NCBI GenBank assembly: GCA_025937785.1
Contig: JAICQQ010000028.1
Span: 1-59,010 of the forward strand
Source: Polyangiaceae bacterium
Lineage (GTDB): Bacteria; Myxococcota_A; Polyangia; Polyangiales; Polyangiaceae
DNA: 59,010 bases
Direction of reading: 5' to 3'
In this document: positions 44,232-52,473 of the stretch, one piece after another
Numbering within the stretch: position 1 is the stretch's first letter
Layout of the letters: the number at the start of each line of letters is the position of its first letter
The notes under the pieces: model-generated
The model's input: only the letters and a program-made list of their open reading frames with translations
What the model was told of the DNA's origin: nothing
The model's database searches: none
Program-made: the position numbers and the translations under genes

Positions 44232-46391
44232 TTACTCCGCCGTGATCAAGCGCTGGTAGGGGCCGGGCGTTGCGAGCAGGGTTTCGTGCGAGCCGCGCTG
44301 CACCACGTCGCCCCGCTCAATCACGATGATCTCGTCCGCGTCGCGGATGGTGCTCAGCCGATGGGCGACCATCAAGCAGCTGCAGCCGCGCCGGCGCAGG
44401 TTCTCGTCGACGAGGAGCTCCGTATCTGGATCGAGCGCGCTGGTGGCCTCGTCCAACACCAGCAGCGCGGGCTGCCGTACCAAGGCGCGCGCGAGCTCCA
44501 GTCGCTGGCGCTGTCCTCCGCTGAAGTTGAGCCCGCCTTCGCTGACGCGGGCGTCGTAGCCGCCGGGGAGTTTCGTGATGTCCGCATGGATGCAAGCGTC
44601 CTTCGCGGCTTGCACGATCTCGCTTTCCGGAACGGTCTCGTCCCACAGCGTCAGGTTCTCGCGCACCGTGCCTTCGAACAGCGTGATCTCCTGGTCGACC
44701 AGAGCCACGGAGTTGGCGAGTGTCTCGCGATCGGGGATGCGCTGCCCATCGAACAGGATCTTACCCTCCCAGGGTCGATACAGACCACAGACGAGCTTCG
44801 CGATCGTCGACTTGCCGCTGCCGGTGCCGCCCACGAGCGCCACACGCTCACCAGGGGCGATGCGGAGGCTCAAGCTCCGGATCAGGGGTGGCGCGAAGGG
44901 TAGGTAGCCGAAGCTGACGGCGCGGATCTGGAGCTCCCCGCACAGGCGCCGAGGTGGCTCATCGTGCCCGGCGACCCGCACGAACCCGGCGTCGCGCTCG
45001 TGCTGCAAGACGTCGTCGAGCCGCTCGAGGTCGCCACGCAGCCCCTGCAGTTCCGAGCCGACCTGCGATAGGCTCTGCACCGGCTGAACGAAGCCGCGCA
45101 TCAAGCTTTGCACGGCGACCAGGGTCCCGATCGTCATCTGCCCGTCGATGACTTGGAGCGCGCCGGCGGACAAGACGACGAGCGTGTTCATGTGGCCGAG
45201 CAGGGATCCGAGCGCGGAGACCACTTGTTCATGCCGGGCTGCGTCCTGCTGGGCGATTGCGAGCTTTGCGTGGTGTCCCGCCCAGTGTGCGAAAAACTCG
45301 CCTTCAGCCGCGCTGGCCTTGATGGTTTCGATGCGTTGAAGGGCACCGGCACCGACCGCAACGACGTTGCCTTGGTGGCGTGAAGTGATCCGTCCCAAGT
45401 CGATGCGCCGGGCTCGCGCCGCCCGCAGCAGGACCAGGTGCAAGGCGACGGTGACGAGGCCGATCAGCGCCACGCCAGGGCTCAGATAGTAGAGCAGAAC
45501 ACCGTAGAATGCGACGAGGAGCAGGTGCAAGCAGATCGTCGAGAGGCGGCCCGAGAGAATGCCGCTGGCGGCGTCGTTGAGCGCCACACGACTCGCGATG
45601 TCTCCGGGCGATCTGGCGAAATAGAAGCTCACGGGCAGTCTCAAGGCGTGCCACACGAAGTTCCCCGACATGTCGACGCCGAGCTGCATCACCGAGCGCA
45701 GCAGCTGGCTTTTCTGCAGAAACAAGAGCCCCGCTTGCAGCGCGGCGGTCAAGACCATGCCGCCGAGCAATGGCAGCAGCCAAGCGTCGCGACCGCCGAT
45801 CAGGATCTCATCCACGAACACCTTGCCGAACAGGGGAATGGCCAAGCTGGGGAGCGCCAGCAAGAGCCCGGTGAGCGTCAGCAGCGCGAATGCCCAGCGC
45901 ATGCCGGCGGTTCGCCGCAGGATGGACGGCCAGATCGAAGGTCGCCGGCCGCTCTGCACGAAACGATCGGTCGGCTGGAGCGTGAGGACGACGCCGGTGA
46001 ACGCTCGGTCGAAGTCGTCGTGGGTCACGCGCGAGCGCCCGAGAGCGGGGTCGTTCAGGTAGACCGACTTCTTGGAGAAGCCTTCGACCACCAGGAAGTG
46101 GTTGAAGTTCCAGTGCACGATCACCGGCATCGCCAAGCGCCTCAGCTCGTGCGGCTCTTTGCGAAACCCTCGCGCCTCCAGGTCGTAGCTACGCGCGGCT
46201 TTGACCACGCTGGCAGCCTTGCTGCCGTCGCGAGAGACGCCGCACTGTTCGCGTAGCACCGAGAGTGGCACGAACGAGCCGAAGAATTCGAGCACGATGG
46301 CCAGCGAAGCTGCCCCGCACTCGGTGGCCTCGAGCTGCAAGCGCGTGGGCGTCCGCACGCGACGCCCGGGCCTTGTCCGTGCTACCGCCAT
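44232..46391 (-). CDS. NHLM bacteriocin-system ABC transporter with C39 peptidase
   Basis: A 719-residue peptidase-containing ABC transporter. The C39 domain covers residues about 10-140 with Gln19 and Cys25 (RLQLEATECGAASLA), His98 (HWNFNHFLVVEGF) and Asp114 (YLNDPALG), all intact. It cuts leaders after Gly-Gly, as found in both precursors of this locus. Transmembrane helices span about 165-440. The ATPase has GGTGSGKSTIAK, LNFSGGQRQRLELARAL and LLVLDEATSALDPD. It overlaps the HlyD gene by 10 bp, indicating coupled translation. The NHLM_micro_ABC1 type. Confidence 0.94.
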   Translation of the reverse strand: MAVARTRPGRRVRTPTRLQLEATECGAASLAIVLEFFGSFVPLSVLREQCGVSRDGSKAASVVKAARSYDLEARGFRKEPHELRRLAMPVIVHWNFNHFLVVEGFSKKSVYLNDPALGRSRVTHDDFDRAFTGVVLTLQPTDRFVQSGRRPSIWPSILRRTAGMRWAFALLTLTGLLLALPSLAIPLFGKVFVDEILIGGRDAWLLPLLGGMVLTAALQAGLLFLQKSQLLRSVMQLGVDMSGNFVWHALRLPVSFYFARSPGDIASRVALNDAASGILSGRLSTICLHLLLVAFYGVLLYYLSPGVALIGLVTVALHLVLLRAARARRIDLGRITSRHQGNVVAVGAGALQRIETIKASAAEGEFFAHWAGHHAKLAIAQQDAARHEQVVSALGSLLGHMNTLVVLSAGALQVIDGQMTIGTLVAVQSLMRGFVQPVQSLSQVGSELQGLRGDLERLDDVLQHERDAGFVRVAGHDEPPRRLCGELQIRAVSFGYLPFAPPLIRSLSLRIAPGERVALVGGTGSGKSTIAKLVCGLYRPWEGKILFDGQRIPDRETLANSVALVDQEITLFEGTVRENLTLWDETVPESEIVQAAKDACIHADITKLPGGYDARVSEGGLNFSGGQRQRLELARALVRQPALLVLDEATSALDPDTELLVDENLRRRGCSCLMVAHRLSTIRDADEIIVIERGDVVQRGSHETLLATPGPYQRLITAE

Positions 46392-47647
46392 AAACGGTCT
46401 GGATCCAGCGCGGGAAATAGCAGGGCGATCGGGCGCTCGGAGCGCGTGATGACCCAGGCCTCGCAGCGTGTCCCGCTCGACAGCGTCAGATCGGGGCCGG
46501 CGTCCGAGGACCAGCGGTAGCCCGTCGGTGTTCGGTCGGCGCGTACGAGTTCAGCCCTGACCGCCAGCGGCGCGCCGCCCGTCTCTTGGAGCAAGCTGGC
46601 CACCAATTCCTGGTTGTTGAGCACGCGCAGCATGCCCTGGCGGCTCGAAGGAAAGCCCTCGACGGACTTCACCTTCGCGAGCAGCACTCCGTCGCGTTCC
46701 TTGCGCACGACGCTCGGCGCCAGCTGTACATCCATGCCAGCCTCGAGCAGCTTTCCCTGGCGCGAGTCCACGTAGAGCAGTGCCTCCAATTTTCCGTGCT
46801 TGCCTAGGCGCTCGAGACTTACCAGCGGCGTACCTGGGACGAGCAGGTCGCCCACGTTGACACGCACCTCGACCACGCGTCCATCGTGCGGGCTCCTGAC
46901 CACGCTCTCGGCCTCGAGGCGCTGCTCGATCAGCCGAATCTGTTGCTCGGTAGCTTGCATTTCCACGCGCGCCGCCATCAGCGCCGCCAGGGTGGCTCGT
47001 TCCGCGGAGAAGTTTTCCACGGCGAGCCGGCCTTGCTCGGCCCGCAGCGTCTCCATCGAGAGCTTGACCGAACGCAACGTGTCACGCGTCGCTTCGGTGT
47101 GGTCGCTCGTGATCAATCCCTGTTCGAGCAAGCGCGTTTCTTTGGCGAGGCGCGCCTCCAGCTCGGAGGAGCGAGCCTGGTTCGCGAGGATGGCGGCTTC
47201 GATATTGTGGCGCGCTTCGTTCGCGACCCGAGAACGCAGATCGAGATCTCGGGTGCCGAGCGCCTGGCTCCGCTGATAGTTGAGCTTCAGGTCGCGGGCG
47301 CGCTGTCGGAGCCCGGTGAGCTGCGCTTGGAGCTCGGGGGCGGCTACGAGTGCCACAGGCTCTCCGCGTTCGATGAGATCGCCGACGCCGACTTCGAGCG
47401 CCGTCACTTGGCCCGCGCCCATCGCGACGACGTCCGCCAGGCCACCGCTGTGAACCAAGAGCCCGCTCGCGCTGAGTTTCACGGGGATGCGCCCCAGGAT
47501 GCCCCACGCTACGGCCGCGGCCAACAAGAGGCCCGCGGCGACCAACGCGAGCCAGCTCTTCGCGTCGGTCACGCGCATCAGCGTGTGCAGCTTCTCCGGT
47601 GACTCCAGCCGATCGAGCGCGGCTTTCCGGTAGAGGTTGTCGTTCAC
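46382..47647 (-). CDS. NHLM bacteriocin-system HlyD-family adaptor
   Basis: A 421-residue membrane-fusion protein. GTG 47647 (reading NDNLYRKAALDRLESPEKLH) is preferred over GTG 47746 because the family starts in this way and ggag lies upstream. One membrane helix (about 32-54, LALVAAGLLLAAAVAWGILG) is followed by a lipoyl-like half (VVAMGAGQVTALEVGVGDLI), a long coiled-coil hairpin (LRQRARDLKLNYQRSQ to LIEQRLEAESVVRSPHDG) and a second lipoyl half with VRSPHDGRVVEVRVNVGDLL. It links the inner membrane transporter to an outer membrane exit duct, which is not encoded here. Confidence 0.92.
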   Translation of the reverse strand: MNDNLYRKAALDRLESPEKLHTLMRVTDAKSWLALVAAGLLLAAAVAWGILGRIPVKLSASGLLVHSGGLADVVAMGAGQVTALEVGVGDLIERGEPVALVAAPELQAQLTGLRQRARDLKLNYQRSQALGTRDLDLRSRVANEARHNIEAAILANQARSSELEARLAKETRLLEQGLITSDHTEATRDTLRSVKLSMETLRAEQGRLAVENFSAERATLAALMAARVEMQATEQQIRLIEQRLEAESVVRSPHDGRVVEVRVNVGDLLVPGTPLVSLERLGKHGKLEALLYVDSRQGKLLEAGMDVQLAPSVVRKERDGVLLAKVKSVEGFPSSRQGMLRVLNNQELVASLLQETGGAPLAVRAELVRADRTPTGYRWSSDAGPDLTLSSGTRCEAWVITRSERPIALLFPALDPDRLWR

Positions 47648-47749
47648 CCGATCGCTCCGCTCCGCCGACGCCGGCGCGCCCGGGCGGGACCGGAAGGCGT
47701 GCCGTTCGACATGGCTCTCTCTGCTCCGCCTCTGGCGAAACTGCACGGC

Positions 47750-47765
47750 GTCTTCACTCCGCTAG
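47750..47765. repeat. 16-bp direct repeat, copy 1
   Basis: gtcttcactccgctag, identical to 48014-48029, where it encodes the LAE-stop end of the small precursor plus downstream bases. Here it ends a different small reading frame with the same LAE-stop. Confidence 0.85.
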
Positions 47766-47906
47766 CGCCTGTCCCTGAATGGGTCCCGGCCGAGCCCGTG
47801 CCCGAGACGTCGAGGAAAGGGCTGTCGACCTCGCGTTAGTCCTTCGATGATCGCGTTCGCGATGACGAGAAACTCCAGAGCGACTTGATATACTTCCGTC
47901 CTTCAT
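47754..47906 (-). CDS. Possible 50-residue relic or paralogue of the small precursor (weak)
   Basis: ATG 47906 with GAGG upstream opens a 50-codon frame (MKDGSISSRSGVSRHRE...) ending GPIQGQALAE-stop. Its last residues match the end of the gene at 48018-48188 (GIQG...LAE) and share 16 identical bases. The remainder is Arg/Ser-rich with no Gly-Gly leader. It may be a decayed copy, or the tail may simply have been duplicated. Coding status is doubtful. Confidence 0.25.
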   Translation of the reverse strand: MKDGSISSRSGVSRHRERDHRRTNARSTALSSTSRARARPGPIQGQALAE

Positions 47907-47984
47907 GATCGAGCCTCATGCTCCGGTCATCGGCCCCATCTTGGCATCGGCTACGCTGCTTCGGGCACCGGCACGGGCACGCTT

Positions 47985-48010
47985 ACGTTCACGTTCACGT
48001 TCACGTTCAC
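47985..48010. repeat. Hexanucleotide repeat acgttc, 4.3 copies
   Basis: Four acgttc units plus ac, just downstream of the small precursor gene. A simple-sequence tract; in the minus frame it reads alternating Val-Asn. The surrounding 47648-48017 gap holds this, the direct repeat and the doubtful 50-codon frame, with no clear promoter. Confidence 0.85.
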
Positions 48011-48013
48011 GGG

Positions 48014-48029
48014 GTCTTCACTCCGCTAG
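48014..48029. repeat. 16-bp direct repeat, copy 2
   Basis: Identical to 47750-47765. It covers the last codons and stop of the small precursor gene. Confidence 0.85.
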
Positions 48030-48188
48030 TACGTCCGCAAGTTGCGGCGCACCGGAGCCCTGGATGCCTCGCGCGTAGGCTCGAGTGCCGAGCGGTGAGC
48101 TCAAGAGCCCCCCGCCGACGACGCATTCGAGCTCGTCGTCGGTCAGCTCGTGCCCGGGATCCACGGTGCGTTCTCTCTGCTCCTCCAC
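48018..48188 (-). CDS. Second, short Gly-Gly-leader RiPP/bacteriocin precursor
   Basis: A 56-residue gene too short for routine gene finding. GTG 48188 follows a textbook AGGAGGAGG site with five bases between. The leader (residues 1-26) ends ELTDDELECVVGG; compare ELSDHDLAAVAGG in the precursor at 38541, with E, L, D, L, V, G, G in the same places and S/T and D/E swaps. The predicted core (27-56) starts GLLSSPLGTRAYARG and ends APQLADVLAE, without Cys. It lacks the nitrile-hydratase-like domain, so it is a short bacteriocin-type precursor. It lies upstream of the NHLM HlyD gene on the same strand, 370 bp away. The C39 domain encoded at 44232-46391 is the likely leader peptidase. Confidence 0.75.
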   Translation of the reverse strand: MEEQRERTVDPGHELTDDELECVVGGGLLSSPLGTRAYARGIQGSGAPQLADVLAE

Positions 48189-48328
48189 GGCTACCTCCTC
48201 CTGGTTGCAAAGGCCGGTCTATCCAGCGCGGCGTCCGTGACGCAGCCCTCTGGATACGCCCGCCGGGCGGGATCCGGATTTTCGTAGCTGGAGATTTCGG
48301 CGTCGCGGCCCGCTCGCCAGCGCGAGCG

Positions 48329-49540
48329 TTAGCTCCCGCCCGAGCGCGGGGAGAGCGCTTCGAGCTTGCCGTCGGCGTGGATCTGGATCGCCTTCAGGGA
48401 CTGCGCCTGGATCAAGAGCAACAAGGATTGTCCGGCGCTCACCGCCTTCACCAGCTGCCATTCGGTGGAGCCGGCTTTCCAGAGCGGCGCACTGGGGCTG
48501 TGCGCGTAGCTCGCCATGGGGCCGAGGCGAACCAGGGGTTGTCCCCGCGCGTCGCGCCAGAGCAGGACTATGCTCGAACCAGCTCGTCCGAGCGCGATGA
48601 CGCGCTCTGCGTCGATGTCCGATTGCTTCGTGGTGGACGGCGTACACCCGTCGGGAGAGCAGCTGAGCTCCGTCAGATCGCTCCCTTTACTCAACCAGGT
48701 GAACAAGCCGTGGGTGGCGTCGCAGGCGAATGGCGCCACGATCGCCGGGGTGTTCGGCAGGCGGCCGGTAACCTCCGCGATCTGCTCGCCGCGCGAAAAG
48801 AAGCCGACGTTCACTTCGCGATCGGGGCGCAGCGCGCCGGTGCTCGACGCTTGCTCCCGTGCCTGAACGTAGCCAGCGGGGGTGACGCAGGACGAGCTGC
48901 TGGTGGGGCTGTCGCTCGCGAGGGGCGGCGGTGCTCGGGTCGCGGCGTAGCCGGACACCGGTCCTACGTAGCTGGCCTCGCTCGGACCCGTTTGCACCAG
49001 CTGCCTCGAGCTCTCGACGCGGAAGGTACGGACGAGTCGGGTGCCGCGTTCGGCGCGGGCGGTGACGCCGTCGAATAGCGGATCGATGGGGACCGGCTCG
49101 CCGGAACGCGCGTTCAGCGCCGCCACGCCATGGCTGGAACTGGGCTCGGGCAGTACCACGAGCGGCGCCTGTCCGCCGACGGCGAGGCGCGCGCTCTTGA
49201 ACCGTTCCGCGAGCTCGCGTGCGATCGGGGAACACTCGGGTGCGACGAGCGCGCCGGCGGGACCTCGGGCGAACCCGCACACGAGCGGTGCGGAGTCGGG
49301 GCGCGCCGCATCGGGCCCGAGCAGCAGCCACACCGGACCCCCGGGAGACTCGAGGCTGTCCACGAGGTCGCGCTTACCCGTGGCCAGCGCCGGCAGCTCT
49401 TGGAAGGCCGGCAGCGACTGAATCCGCGGAATCAGCGGCGGTCGCTCATTCTCCGAAACCACGGCCACGCCCATGAGCCACCATCCGAGCAGCAAGCCCA
49501 GCGCGCAAACGCCGGCGAAGAGCCAGGCGGGGCTCTTCAT
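48329..49540 (-). CDS. Membrane-anchored protein of unknown function beside the RiPP locus
   Basis: A 403-residue protein. ATG 49540 (MKSPAWLFAG) has agg upstream. One N-terminal helix (about 5-28, AWLFAGVCALGLLLGWWLMG) anchors a large extracytoplasmic part. This part has mixed beta-like sequence (GPVWLLLGPDAARPDS; APLVVLPEPSSSHGVAALNA; QSLLLLIQAQSLKAIQIHAD) and a few Cys. No family recognised. It is 140 bp upstream of the short precursor gene on the same strand, so it may be part of the locus, for example for immunity or export, but this is only positional. Confidence 0.65.
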   Translation of the reverse strand: MKSPAWLFAGVCALGLLLGWWLMGVAVVSENERPPLIPRIQSLPAFQELPALATGKRDLVDSLESPGGPVWLLLGPDAARPDSAPLVCGFARGPAGALVAPECSPIARELAERFKSARLAVGGQAPLVVLPEPSSSHGVAALNARSGEPVPIDPLFDGVTARAERGTRLVRTFRVESSRQLVQTGPSEASYVGPVSGYAATRAPPPLASDSPTSSSSCVTPAGYVQAREQASSTGALRPDREVNVGFFSRGEQIAEVTGRLPNTPAIVAPFACDATHGLFTWLSKGSDLTELSCSPDGCTPSTTKQSDIDAERVIALGRAGSSIVLLWRDARGQPLVRLGPMASYAHSPSAPLWKAGSTEWQLVKAVSAGQSLLLLIQAQSLKAIQIHADGKLEALSPRSGGS

Positions 49541-49640
49541 CGAACGGGAAACCTCGCGGACATTGAGTGCTGGCTCGTAACGGGCTTGTGTCGCAAATGC
49601 AAGCCACGAGTGGATGTCGCCACAAGGCGCATGACAAGCA

Positions 49641-49656
49641 CTAGCCCGACGGCTAG
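49641..49656. promoter_or_regulatory. Inverted repeat just upstream of gpmI
   Basis: ctagcc/ggctag with a cgac loop, ending nine bases before the gpmI ATG. A hairpin here would mask the ribosome-binding region, so it may affect translation. Confidence 0.3.
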
Positions 49657-49665
49657 AACACGCCC

Positions 49666-51318
49666 ATGACTCGATACGCACTCGACAAGCACCCCAGTTT
49701 CCCCGGCGTTCAGGGCCCCATTTTGGTGGTCGTGATGGACGGTGTGGGCATCGGCGAGAAGAACGAAGGCAACGCGGTATGGCTGGCCCGCACGCCCGTA
49801 TTGGACGAGCTCGGGCGGCATGCGCAGAGCATGCAGCTCAAAGCGCACGGAACCGCCGTTGGGTTGCCCTCGGATGCGGACATGGGTAACAGCGAGGTTG
49901 GCCACAATGCGCTCGGGGCCGGGCGCGTCTTCGACCAGGGCGCGAAGCTGGTGAACGGGGCCTTCGCGGACGGGTCGCTCTTCGCGGGCGAATGCTGGAA
50001 TCGCGCCATCCAGAACGCCAAAGAGCACGGCGAAGCAGTGCATTTCATCGGATTGCTCTCCGATGGTAACGTCCACAGTCACATCGATCACCTGCTCCAG
50101 ATGCTGCAGCAGTGCGACGTGATGAACGTCGAGAAAGTGCGCGTGCACGCGCTGCTCGATGGTCGCGACGTGCCCCAGACCAGCGCGCTCACCTATGTCG
50201 AGCAGCTCGAAACCAAGCTGGCCGAGCTCAACGCCAAGCCCAAGCGCGACTACCGTGTCGCCTCGGGCGGCGGCCGTATGGTGGTGACGATGGACCGCTA
50301 CGAAGCCGAGTGGCCCATGGTCGCCCGCGGCTGGCAGTTGCACGTCAAGGGAGAGGGGCGCGGCTTCAAGAGCCTCAGCGAGGCGGTGAAGGGGCTGCGC
50401 GACGAGGATGCCGGCATTACCGATCAGTTCCTACCCGGCTTCGTGATCGTGGACGGCGCCGGCAAGCCGGTGGGACCCATCCGCGACGGCGCCTCGGTCA
50501 TCTTTTTCAACTTCCGAGGTGACCGCGCCATCGAGATCAGTCGCGCGTTCGAGGACGACAGTCTGACTGCGTTCGATCGCGGCGAGCGGCCCAAGGTCTT
50601 CTACTGCGGCATGATGCAGTACGACGGTGATCTGAAGCTGCCGTCCAACTTTTTGGTGCGCCCGCCGGCGATCGCAGAGACCATGGGTGAGTACCTGGTC
50701 CACAACGGCAAGCGGAGCTTCGCGTGCAGCGAAACGCAGAAGTACGGCCACGTGACGTACTTCTGGAACGGCAACCGCAGCGGCAAATTCGACGACAAGC
50801 GTGAAAGCTACCTCGAGATCCCGAGCGACACGCTGCCCTTCGAGCAGCGTCCGTGGATGAAAGCCAGCGAGATCACCGACGCCACCATCGAAGCTTTGAA
50901 GAGCGGAAGCTTCGAGTTTTTGCGGATCAACTACGCGAATGGGGACATGGTGGGGCACACCGGTTTTCTCGAATCCGCGGTGGTCGCCGTGCAGGCAGTG
51001 GATCTACAGCTGGGCCGCTTGATGCCCATCATCAAGAAGCTGAACGGGGCGATGATCGTCACCGCGGATCACGGCAACGCGGATGAGATGTTCGAGACCG
51101 ACAAGAAGGGCGCCTTCGCCACGCTCGACGACGGGTCGCGCAAACCGAAGACCAGCCACACGCTGAATCCGGTCCCGTTCCACGTCTACGCACCTGGGTA
51201 CTCGCTGCACCTCGACGAGAGCGTGCCGAGCCCGGGGCTGGCGAACGTCGCTGCGACCGCGCTGCAGTTGATGGGGCTCAAGGCTCCGTCGGACTACGAG
51301 CGCAGCGTATTGCTCTGA
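49666..51318 (+). CDS. gpmI: 2,3-bisphosphoglycerate-independent phosphoglycerate mutase
   Basis: A 550-residue glycolytic enzyme interconverting 3- and 2-phosphoglycerate with a phospho-Ser intermediate and two Mn ions. Motifs are VVVMDGVGIGEKNEGNAV with metal Asp25, the nucleophile Ser76 in DMGNSEVGHNALGAGRV, HFIGLLSDGNVHSHIDHL, VRVHALLDGRDVP, FNFRGDRAIEISRAF, INYANGDMVGHTG and VTADHGNADEM. Length is slightly above the usual 510-520. Divergent from the RiPP-adjacent membrane protein. Confidence 0.97.
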   Translation: MTRYALDKHPSFPGVQGPILVVVMDGVGIGEKNEGNAVWLARTPVLDELGRHAQSMQLKAHGTAVGLPSDADMGNSEVGHNALGAGRVFDQGAKLVNGAFADGSLFAGECWNRAIQNAKEHGEAVHFIGLLSDGNVHSHIDHLLQMLQQCDVMNVEKVRVHALLDGRDVPQTSALTYVEQLETKLAELNAKPKRDYRVASGGGRMVVTMDRYEAEWPMVARGWQLHVKGEGRGFKSLSEAVKGLRDEDAGITDQFLPGFVIVDGAGKPVGPIRDGASVIFFNFRGDRAIEISRAFEDDSLTAFDRGERPKVFYCGMMQYDGDLKLPSNFLVRPPAIAETMGEYLVHNGKRSFACSETQKYGHVTYFWNGNRSGKFDDKRESYLEIPSDTLPFEQRPWMKASEITDATIEALKSGSFEFLRINYANGDMVGHTGFLESAVVAVQAVDLQLGRLMPIIKKLNGAMIVTADHGNADEMFETDKKGAFATLDDGSRKPKTSHTLNPVPFHVYAPGYSLHLDESVPSPGLANVAATALQLMGLKAPSDYERSVLL

Positions 51319-51335
51319 GCCGTCCGGCGCGCGGA

Positions 51336-51350
51336 GACGGCCCAGCCGTC
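51336..51350 (+). terminator. Probable terminator after gpmI
   Basis: gacggc/gccgtc stem with a cca loop, 17 bases after the stop; an alternative stem uses gccgtc at 51319-51324 with gacggc at 51336-51341. No T-tract. Confidence 0.4.
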
Positions 51351-51366
51351 CCCGCCCAGCTCCCCG

Positions 51367-52473
51367 CTAGAAGGCGTGCGTCACCGTGGCGCCGTCGGGA
51401 CGCAGTTGGAGCGCGGTCCGAGGCTCGTCGTCTCCGTCTCCCAACAACAGGAGCACCGTGCCGGCGCCGACGCCCAAGATGCCCACGGCGTAGCCCACCG
51501 TGGATATGTTCTTCCACTTGTGAAATGAATCGTACTCTTCGTGGAACCGGGGCGGACAGTTCCCGTCGTCGTCGCAGTTTTCTTCGAGGGTTCGGTGCTT
51601 GTCCATCGCCTTCACGCCGGCGAAGACGCCGACGCCGACGCCGACGGTTCCCAGAATGAGCGAAGATACCCCGACCGTCGTGCGCCAGCCGAAGCTGCTG
51701 GGGGGTGCGTCCGGGGCGGGCGTCATGATTGGCACGAGCGGGGTCTGCTTGGGCGCGTCGAAGTTCACGTGCACGACCTGTGCTTGCGACTCGACAATCG
51801 CTACCGACTCGACCCGTTCGGGGCCGCTCGACCGCGTGACTTTGATCACGTGGGTGCCCGGATCGACGGCGACTGGCGCGCCCACCAGCGGTGGAGGCAG
51901 CACGCGCCCATCGAGCTCGACCTTGGAGATGTCCTTCGCCTGATGGATCACGATGGTGATGGTGGGCAAGCGTTTGCGGAGCTCCGCCAGCGCCGCTTCC
52001 GAGTCTCGTTGTGCGCTCAGAAACGCTTCGGGCGCATCGTCGTCGACGCGAGTGCGGGCCACCTCCGCGTAGCGCGCCTCCGCATCCACCAGACGGCCCA
52101 TCTGTTCGAGGCAGCGCGCCTGCCAGAACTTCAGCGTTGGCGCGTCGTAGAGCCTGCCGGCGCGCAGAAACAGGTCGAGGGCGAGTTCGTATTCGCCTGC
52201 GTCGTAGTGCGTCGCGGCTTCCGTTGCCAGGCGGCGGGCGTCGTCGCGGTACTCGTCCCCAGGGTCCGTCGTCTCGACGGGCGGCTCGGTCTCTTGCGCT
52301 CGTGCGGGCTGCACGAGGCCGAGACCTAGAATGGCCGCGAGTGGCAGACCGCGGTAATAACTAGGGTTTTTGCGTAGCAAGGCGAAGGTAGGATTGTTAG
52401 CACGCGGAACGAACAGCGTCATTGGTCGAGCCGGGCTTTTCGCTGGCGATTGGAGCGACAGGCGAAAGTTCAT
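51367..52473 (-). CDS. TPR-containing exported protein with membrane helices
   Basis: A protein of up to 368 residues (ATG 52473; ATG 52422 is an alternative). A signal-like segment (GLPLAAILGLGLVQPARAQE) is cleaved near ARA-Q. TPR-type helices follow (DARRLATEAATHYDAGEYEL; ALDLFLRAGRLYDAPTLKFW; RCLEQMGRLVDAEARYAEVA). A PEGA-like beta segment comes next (ISKVELDGRVLPPPLVGAPV, AVDPGTHVIKVTRSSG). Two membrane helices follow (VGVSSLILGTVGVGVGVFAG; VGYAVGILGVGAGTVLLLLG). This layout is very common in myxobacteria beside Ser/Thr kinases. Precise role unknown. Confidence 0.75.
   Translation of the reverse strand: MNFRLSLQSPAKSPARPMTLFVPRANNPTFALLRKNPSYYRGLPLAAILGLGLVQPARAQETEPPVETTDPGDEYRDDARRLATEAATHYDAGEYELALDLFLRAGRLYDAPTLKFWQARCLEQMGRLVDAEARYAEVARTRVDDDAPEAFLSAQRDSEAALAELRKRLPTITIVIHQAKDISKVELDGRVLPPPLVGAPVAVDPGTHVIKVTRSSGPERVESVAIVESQAQVVHVNFDAPKQTPLVPIMTPAPDAPPSSFGWRTTVGVSSLILGTVGVGVGVFAGVKAMDKHRTLEENCDDDGNCPPRFHEEYDSFHKWKNISTVGYAVGILGVGAGTVLLLLGDGDDEPRTALQLRPDGATVTHAF

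Noticed and set aside
47918..49078. 386-codon plus-strand frame with a HVHVHVH stretch
   Set aside because: The His-Val run comes from the acgttc repeat; the frame is antisense to the small precursor and the 403-residue protein and has no domain.
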